Below, in pieces: positions 56,514 to 64,000 of a DNA stretch of 64,000 nt (the stretch's first letter is position 1; every line of letters starts with the position of its first letter). A program made the translations under genes and the position numbers. Source of the DNA: Leucocoprinus leucothites (Eukaryota > Basidiomycota > Agaricomycetes > Agaricales > Agaricaceae). The stretch covers positions 620,001 to 684,000 of the forward strand of contig JAACJO010000008.1 of NCBI GenBank assembly GCA_013368445.1, given 5' to 3'. The notes under the pieces were generated by a model. The model did not search any database, was not told where the DNA came from, and saw nothing but the letters and a program-made list of their open reading frames with translations.

Positions 56514-59389
56514 ATGCTCAATCTTGTTTCTCTTCTGGCAGTGTTCATAGCATCTGGCGTTTATGCTGACCAGGTGCTGCTTCCGCCGAAACAGCAGTGC
56601 AACAAGATTGCGGGCAAGCACTGGGTGTCGCCTCAAGAAGCGCGGGCTTGCATGTCAGAAATGACCTTCAATAAGAAAACACAGGCCAATGTGAGTAAAT
56701 CATCTGTTATATACTGTTCATGGAGTGGTGTTATTGAAGTGTTATTGGCCACTAAATGTACTAGGTCCTTGATGTCATTACCAGGACCATGGCTTTTCAT
56801 GCATCAACAAACTATCAATTGCAAGCACCAAAACCATACGATGAAGATGTACATTGGGACTTACTTTCAGATCTAGAAGAGATCAGAACCAGAGATTACG
56901 CAAGTGATTTCGACTTCCACTTAGAAGTACAAAAGTCTATGAAGCGTGTCAACGACGGACACTTGATGTATGCTAACTGGTGCTACGATGGTACGAGTAC
57001 TCGGGCCCACATTTCCAGCTATCTCTCATGTCTTGTTGCTCGAGCCTAGGAGTCTATATTACCTACAATCCCTTCCCTCTTGTCCTTTTGACTAACACGA
57101 CGGAACAAATTCAAAACGTCTATATCTCACCGATCGCTCATGACATCTCGTCTAGTGTATTCGGTTCAGAAGTCGCGTTTTGGGAGGACCTCTTGGGAGA
57201 ACCACTTGAGAGGGTAATTACCCTCTTGCTTGTTTACTATCACCTCCCACTCATCTTCCCCTTAGTTCAGTGGAGCTCGTGTAGTTTTAATCAACGGAGA
57301 AGACCCCTTTTCCGCAGTAAACGCCAATGCAAAACTTACTGGTCGCTTCCAAGGCTTATCTAGCCGCCAGAATGCGTGGGTCTTGCATATCTTCCCGTCT
57401 GTCTGACTCAACTTACGGTATCTGTTCAGGTTCTTTTCAAGTTCAACACGTGGAACTACCGATTGGCATTATGTGCTTGGTGACTTTGCGGAACTAGTCC
57501 ACCCGGTTGTTGACAGCATTTCGTTAACCATTCAACGCGTTGGCTCCATTTCTGAAGAAACCATCACAGTATGCTTCATCTTATATCACGGCAACTAGCC
57601 CCTTAAAGCCGTGTTCCAGGTACCCTACCGCTCGAAATTCAACCGTCAAGAACACTTCACTGGTCTAAGTGATTATCAGAAGAAGTTTTGCACGCCCACA
57701 AAAGATACGAATGGTCATCATTTATACCAGCTGTGGTCAAACGATACTCAAGAAGCTCTTCATTCGTCAATACACACAGCAGACATGAAGCCAACTAGTG
57801 TAGTACTTCCGCAAACTCTGCAGCCCAACTTACCTCCTCTTCGTGGGAGCAACGGAGCCATACAGTTACATGTGCTAGAAGATAACACCGGAATTCTAGT
57901 AATAGGAAGTTTTGAGGGAGAGAAAGGGGAAGAAGAGATCAAGTGCTCTTTGCTCGAAGGCCTGCAAACCATGCATGCGATGGGTGTAGAGAAGCTTATC
58001 ATCGATCTTGTAAGTGGCTTCAACCTGAAACGTCCCAAAACGGATCTTTCTCATTTGTGGCCTAGACAAATAACGCCGGGGGTGCGTCTCTTAAAGTATC
58101 TGGCAATATGAACTAACCAGCACCTCCACTCGCAGGCTATGTATGTGTAGCGCAGGTAAGTTAAATACACTCTTAACGATTATCCACTCTCTTTTCACTT
58201 GTTATAGTTCTTACATCGCCTCGTAAGTGGGTCAGACTCGAGTGACACTCGTTCTCACTGGGTTGCAGCTCATGGGCGAAATCGACGATACCCATCCGCA
58301 ACCCGGTCTAGACACGACAATGCGAGTAACTCCAGTAGCCCAGCGGATCGTCAAGAACATGCTTCTCAGAGATCCACAGGAATTAACCATCTATAACCGG
58401 GAGTGGTATAATGCGACAAACTACCCTATTGATCTCCAGGACGAAGACTGGTTCAGGCCTATTAATACCACAATCAACGGCCGCCATGATTCTTTCAGCC
58501 AGAGGTAAAGACTATCTCATGGAGCGATGCTGAGCTCATCTTCCATCCAGGCTTGGAAAGGAATGTGACGTTTCATTTAGTTCCTGTGGCGGAAGGCGCA
58601 AGAGATTACCCACGGATCCCTTCTTCAAGTCAGAGAATCTTGTACTCCTGTCCAATGGCCGGTATGTATCGAGCCACATTTGGAAGCCTATTTACTGAAC
58701 CATTGATAGCTGTGGTAGTTCCTGCGCACTATTTTCGGTATGTTGACTTTCCTTTCGTGTTTCTCCTTCACGAATGATGTCTGCTAGGTCCTACTTGCAA
58801 AAAAGCAGGGTGTTACTACTGTAGTCACTGGCGGGATATCTGATGTACCCCAACAATACTGTGGGTATATTGGCGGTGAATCAGTCAGGTTTTCCGACAT
58901 AGACACTGCTCTCATTGTGAGTCCCATGTCGCTATTTGCTACATTCTGAAACTGCTTCAAGCTTTGAGCTATTTCAGACCACAGGACTAAAAACTCGGAC
59001 GACTCCTTATCAGTCGGATGTTCCCCCTCCTCTGGAAGTTTCTTGTAATGCTTAATTGCATATCAGCTAATTAACATTGGAATCCAGGGAAGTCAATGCA
59101 GCGATGACAGTCACTTGGCGGCTTGCCTATGGCGTTCATGACCCTAGCCAGCCTGAAGGTACTGTCAACAGCGTGGACATACACAACACCGTTGACGCTG
59201 TTTTCCTCAGAATGGCAGGATCATACTGCTACCATTGATTTTCCTCTAACAGCCGACACGTGAGTGAAGCGCTCGCATATGAATCATACTCAACTTTCTT
59301 GTGATAGGGTCAACAAACCACAGGCAGTCTGGGAAGCAGTCTCCCTACAAGTGTTCTCAACACCGCCTGCCCTTCAAGTTCAAGTTTGA
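56514..59389 (+). CDS. Secreted S41-family (CPAF-like) peptidase
   Basis: Secreted protein of about 700 residues with around twelve introns. The start at 56514 gives a classical signal peptide (MLNLVSLLAVFIASGVYA, cleavage before DQ). Then come CNKIAGKHWVSPQEARACMS, RDYASDFDFHLEVQKSMKRV and NDGHLMYANWCYDG, which resemble the N-terminal region of fungal S41/CPAF-like proteins. The tail-peptidase core follows: GVEKLIIDL spliced to a NNAGGYVCVAQFLHRL block. The active-site segment is assembled over two introns as VLLSNGR, CGSSCALFS, VLLAKKQGVTTVVTGG and supplies the candidate nucleophile Ser. The last exons read VNAAMTVTWRLAYGVHDPSQ and NKPQAVWEAVSLQVFSTPPA, ending at TGA 59387. It probably digests or processes extracellular peptides; several fungal relatives sit in peptide-biosynthesis clusters, which is not evident here. 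Confidence 0.85.
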
Positions 59390-59541
59390 GAGAAGGTGTT
59401 TAGGAGGGTTTGTCAACCTTAAATCCGCAGGACTATTGTTTTATACTGCTCTGACCATGGCCAGTACGAAAACCAGAGGAGCGTTTTTATCTACGAATTA
59501 CTCGTATCGGATTTTAAATGTGTGATATCGAGGATACGCAA

Positions 59542-62500
59542 TCAGTCTTCGTCTTCTTCTACATCTCCGAATTCAAACATTCCAGCACGACCTCGCTTAG
59601 CTTCGGCAATTGCCTCCTTAAGCCGCTTCACGGCTGGTGCGTACGACTGGAGGTACTTGCAGCCTTTACGATCGATGGAAGCAAGGCCCTCACGGACGAG
59701 ATCAACGTTAATGCACGACCAGGGATCCTGGGCCGCAGCAGTATCGGAGGGATCTATCAGGCGAAGATGAAGTAAAGGTCCCTCCTTGTGATCAATATTG
59801 GCTATGAGCTTGCGTCCTTCGCACAATGACCGGAAGCGATCAATAGCTTCAGCGTGGTATTCACTCTCCTCACCCACGAGTTTGACGAAACTACAAAATC
59901 GGAAATTAGTTCCGGAGGGTGCTTCGAGGGGTTTTAGCCATGACCATCCGCACCTCAAGCGAGCATCTTGTGCTTGTCCTGGTAAAGTCCGGAATTTAGG
60001 GTCCAATGGGCGAATGTTAGAGAATGAGATGATGTCTTGGTTTCCGTAGTCAATGAAGGTCACCTCCGCTTCCTTCTTCACAGGAGAAGCGCGGCGAACT
60101 TTAGCTCTGTACCAGGCTCCATCTGAGAATTTCGCAGATACGAGATCGCCTCCTCTCGGTACAAAACCAGGTGGGAGGGTTACAGCGCCGCTGTGATGGA
60201 GGCTAAACTCCTTCATCAGTTTTTCCAGAGATGCAATGCCTGTGTATCAACTATATCAACATTCGAAGGCGTCGGACTGCTCCATGGCTCACCCTCCGTG
60301 TTGAGAACCTGAACAGAAAAGTTGAGGCCATTTTTAGTCCGCACGTCGCTGATAATAACATCAATATATTCTGATTTTAATGGCGCGTCGTCGTTTTCTT
60401 GTTGGAGCTCAGTCTCTTTGTCCGCCTCTTCATCGTAGTCAGTCCAGATCTGGCGTAAACGTAAGTGGGACGCGGGCGTATTTTGTTGGCAAGCTTACGT
60501 GGAGCCTCTCTTTTTTGGCGTCGGCCTTGGAAAACATAAGCATTCGTTTTAGTCGGGTTAGTAGTAGGGTACTGACCTCAGCATCATACAGCTGGCGCGC
60601 CCAAGGGAGATTATCCGCCGAAAAGGAATGTACAGTAGCCAGTCCTGCACGGACTAACTCCACAGCAGCATTTTCTGTCTTATTGAGGTACAGAGCACCA
60701 ATGAAACCACCTGATTTATCAGTAGTATCCACCTCAAATTCGACCTCTCGTTGCATGTACTTCCGCGTGGCAAACTCTAATGATTCAACCCCGTATGGCT
60801 CAGATTTTTCGGATGCATTGCGAGCAGTCCGAGGAGCACGAATTCCTGGAACACCAATTCCAGAACAGATCAAGTCAATGTTTTGGATTATGACTCACCA
60901 CCGAGCACCAGCGTCAGGACCTGGTTGTCCTTCGGAAGGAACAGCCTCAACAATACGATTAGACCACAGATCCAGTTAACAATAAACAGAAGTGTACTTA
61001 CTTAAAGCGCGACCCCGCTGCAATATAGTCCACGATGGCCGGAACACGACCAAGACGTTTAAACCCGCTCACAAATGTGGTAGCGCGATTGCTTGTCTGG
61101 GAATCTTGTGAATGGTATGGAATTAGCTAATTGACCGTGCTTACCTCAGAGATGTTCAGAGACGGCTTAGGGGCAGGAATCTCCTTTCCTGAATGTATTC
61201 CACGGCTGTCATTCAGTGCACTGCAAAGGCATAAGTATTGAGTAGGCATATTTCGCTAAAAGCTGGTTTCTTACACCTGTTCAGCAGCCATCAGTTTGTC
61301 GTAATCCGGGGACCTATCTTCATCGTCTCGCTTGTGACGAACCACCCCAGCCAACCCTTTTTCAATTAGTTGTTCAGCAATATTCCTATCCAGCTCTCCG
61401 TCAGTTAATCCATGTCATATCTCTGGTCGACTTACGCATTATGCCCTCCATAACGAATAGTCGCACATTCACGCTCATCGAATTCGCCTTCCCGTGGTCG
61501 GATGAAGTCAGTTGTAACCTTGACACGCTTTCCGATCAACCTCTTTCGAAGAAATTCTTTGGCTTCTTGCGCGTAGAATGCTTGGCGCGGATCCGAAAGT
61601 CTGGTGATCCACGAACAGTCAGTGAAAATCAACCAGTGACTAGTCAACAAGGTTTCACCTTGGCCCACGGGTCGAACTTAGCTGCAGACGGCGCTCCTTT
61701 CCATCTTTATCCACAACGGAAACCTGATCTCCACTCCAAATACGAATGACAGTGGCTTCATAAGCTCTCGCAGGTCCACCTGCTGTTGAACTTGTTCTTG
61801 AAATACCAAGAGCAGGGGCATTAGCGTAGAGATATGCGCGCCTCTCCTTTGCTGTTTTCTCTGCCTCTCTGAGCCGTTGCATGCCCCCACCTGCAGCAAG
61901 CATTCCGGCATGCCAGTCAACAACACGTGCCAGACCTGTTGAAACCAGGTGCTCTGCAATGTTACCAGCTGGGTGAAGAACTAGAACAATTTTGTGAGCA
62001 TGATTTGTTATAGACTGAGGTCTTGACGAACCATTTCCAATGAAAAGAGTCACTGGAGCGGGGGCTGATGGATTGGCACCTGTCTGGAAGGGAGTTGCAC
62101 CGGGTGTGGGAATTGAAAGGATTTGGACGCGAACGGCCCTCTGCAGAAGACGCGACTCGGTAAAGAATTTGGCCTGGGACGAAACAGTCAAACTGACGAT
62201 AACAAAGTCAACTAACCATGTTACAGACAGACCTCTTCACTATACTGCTCGGAGGGTTCACCCTGCCTTGTCGATGTACGAGGGCACCGCACGCCTGCCA
62301 TGCCGATATTGATGAACTGGTGATCACCACTGGGCAATAGAAGTCGAACCCGGAGGTTGCTCCCGTCTCGGACCTGTTCAACAATAGCTAGCCTAGTCTT
62401 GAGCGAAAGATAAGTGCAGTTAGAAGCAGAAGCAGACCATCAATAGATTTGCCCTTCCACTCGGATAGGAAAGCTTGAGAGTCCTCTGGCATTGTATAGT

Positions 62501-63232
62501 GGACCTGACGGGCCTAGTAACACTGGTCGATGTTTTCCGACACCCTGGAAAGTACAAAAGCTTACAGGGAGTTCGTCCGATTTCCAGACGCCTTTCCCAG
62601 CCTCCTTAGCCTCGTTCTCAAGTTCTCTGCGACTGAAGTCTTCCGGAGTGGGCTCCCTCTTGCTTTCTTTCAGTTTTGCCCACCCGCTTTTTAAGATTTC
62701 TGAGGCGAGGTCAAGGCCGTTGACTTCAGCAGTACCGATGTCACGGGGCACGTCATCATTGGAGGGAAGAGAATGGATTGACGCAAAGCTAACTTCCTTG
62801 CCGACAACAAGAGCCCTAAGGAACTCACGGGACTCGAATGCCCAAGGCTAACATAAGTCCTATGAGCATCAAAATTCCAAGAAGTTACAAGATAACTTGC
62901 CTCATCCTCCCGGGACTGAGTTCCAAGCCGAGGGGCATTTAGGTCTGCCAAGTGTAGAACACTTGAATAATACCATAAGCATCAGTGATCATCTAATCGA
63001 CGACTATGCTCACCGTTCTTTAGGAGGCTGTCCCTGGGGACCAGGCCGACCGCGGAGGACCAATGAGTCGCCGGAGATGACAGCTGAAGTCAAGAAATCA
63101 GAAATCGTCCGCAACCTTGGTAATGCACAATGGATATCTACACTTAACGATCTGTGATCATATAGTTATTATTTTGGGACATTGTCCGATGAAAGCCTAG
63201 AATTGAGGGATGCTTACTGCCTTGAGAGACAT
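59542..63232 (-). CDS. snd1: Tudor staphylococcal nuclease (TSN/SND1)
   Basis: RNA-binding and RNA-processing protein, about 900 residues, with ten or more introns. The first exon holds only MSLKA (start 63232). It is spliced to [19 protein letters not shown], the first SN-like domain, which continues [18 protein letters not shown] and [17 protein letters not shown]. Repeated SN-like domains follow: [20 protein letters not shown] with [90 protein letters not shown]. The Tudor domain is complete: [40 protein letters not shown], with the expected aromatic cage residues. The last half SN domain ends [19 protein letters not shown]. The order SN1-4, Tudor, SN5 is that of the family. It acts in cytoplasmic ribonucleoprotein regulation and stress granules in other eukaryotes. 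Confidence 0.95.
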
Positions 63233-63690
63233 CTCACCAAGTGAGTACTGAATTATAGGAGACGGGATAAAAGCAATGGATTTGAGGAATGCAACGTGTC
63301 CAATACCTCTACGCGAGCTTGCTTTCGACTTTCGAGATCATCATGTGACCGAGCATGAATAGGCCTTTAAGCCCCTCATGAATGCTTGAACATTTGAGCT
63401 TACGGCTTCAAGTGCTCAAGCCCATCAACGCCATTGCAATCAGAACGGCATATATTCACACTTTTTCCTTTACCCGCTTTATCCTTGAATTTTGACTAAC
63501 CTGTCCAGCGGGCGATGCACGTTCTTAATTTCTGGCTCAGAGTATCTGCTCCTGGCCTTCAATCACAATCCAATATCCAGCTCACATCGATCTTCGAGCA
63601 CCTTAGCCTCAATCACCAGTCCCGAAACCCTAGCTAGAGGCCGTACAATCAGGACAATTTGTACACATCTTCAATAAAGTTCCGCCCTAT
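63233..63690. other. Intergenic region between two minus-strand genes
   Basis: 458 bases upstream of TSN and downstream of the right-edge gene. No gene or repeat is visible. The ORF-like plus-strand stretch near 63492-63677 has no family resemblance. Confidence 0.45.
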
Positions 63691-64000
63691 TCAATCACCT
63701 CTTCCACGACTCAAAAGGTCATGCGCCCACGTTCTTTGATCTCGTCTATACGCAAGCTCCGAATTGCGGATCCATACCTTCTGCTGCTCCCTATTGACGC
63801 GATACGCCGCAAAACACTTAGCCCAAAATTCGCCGCGACGAGATGGCGTTATGCCCTTGAAAATATTTCTTTAAAAGGCAGTGAGCTACCACGCCGCACC
63901 TTCAGATACATACAACCATACACGTGTAGATCCGAACGTGATGTATCACAACACCTGTCGACACCTCCAGTTATGTTCAGTATCTGGATGGCTTCCAGCA
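63691..64000 (-). CDS. Unrecognised gene, 3' end only (cut by right edge)
   Basis: The minus-strand terminal exon ends at TGA 63691 (LLSRGRGD) and is open back to about 63860. It reads GITPSRRGEFWAKCFAAYRV, NREQQKVWIRNSELAYRRDQ, RTWAHDLLSRGRGD. The composition is basic and helical with two Trp residues, strongly protein-like, and there is no internal ATG, so the start lies beyond the window or in an upstream exon. A possible upstream exon fragment reads LEAIQILNITG near 63965-64000; the intron between is unresolved. I do not recognise the family. Confidence 0.5.

Overview
This is a gene-dense 64 kb stretch of nuclear DNA from a filamentous fungus, most likely a mushroom-type basidiomycete (Agaricomycete). 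The evidence is: nearly every gene is broken by many short introns (about 45-70 bases, GT...AG); intergenic gaps are mostly 150-1600 bases; there are no operons; and the gene set (PAL, P450, NIPA transporter, Mei2, Tudor-SN, S41 secreted peptidase, fungal TCP11) fits that group. I see no rRNA, tRNA, CRISPR array, transposon or plasmid feature. Each CDS entry spans start codon to stop codon with introns included. Splice sites were read by eye from reading-frame continuity and family conservation.

Left part (1-12 kb): two paralogous membrane-anchored amidohydrolases on the minus strand (one cut by the left edge, one complete), each divergent from a nucleotide-excision-repair gene (rad10/ERCC1 and ssl1/TFIIH p44). 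Between them lies a nuclear protein with a PIP-box-like motif that may belong to the SLF2/Nse6 (CANIN) group, with an MCB-type ACGCGT box just upstream. A small unrecognised gene follows ssl1.

Middle part (12-31 kb): a NIPA-type magnesium transporter, a cytochrome P450, a TCP11/Sok1-like protein, phenylalanine ammonia-lyase, an Fmp42-like MFS transporter, a mitochondrial cation-diffusion-facilitator, an iron-type alcohol dehydrogenase/maleylacetate reductase, and a flavin-reductase-domain protein divergent from it. PAL, P450, transporter, dehydrogenase and flavin reductase could serve aromatic metabolism, but this is inference from co-location only.

Right part (31-64 kb): a 1.7-thousand-residue SEC7-domain protein with a degraded catalytic loop, an NFKBIL1-like J-domain protein, MIA40, MCM2 (three ACGCG units upstream), an Emi1-like twin-CX9C protein that may carry a C-terminal membrane helix, an alpha/beta hydrolase, a formate/nitrite-type channel, Mei2, mitochondrial ribosomal protein bS6m, an HDHD3-like HAD protein, a secreted S41 peptidase, Tudor-SN, and the 3' exon of a gene leaving the right edge.

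Functional themes are DNA repair and replication (rad10, ssl1, mcm2, the PIP-motif protein), mitochondrial biogenesis (MIA40, Emi1-like, bS6m, CDF) and small-molecule metabolism or transport. The most unusual observations are the repeated pairing of amidohydrolase with NER genes, the SEC7 domain lacking its catalytic glutamate, and the out-of-frame transmembrane exon at the 3' end of the Emi1-like gene.
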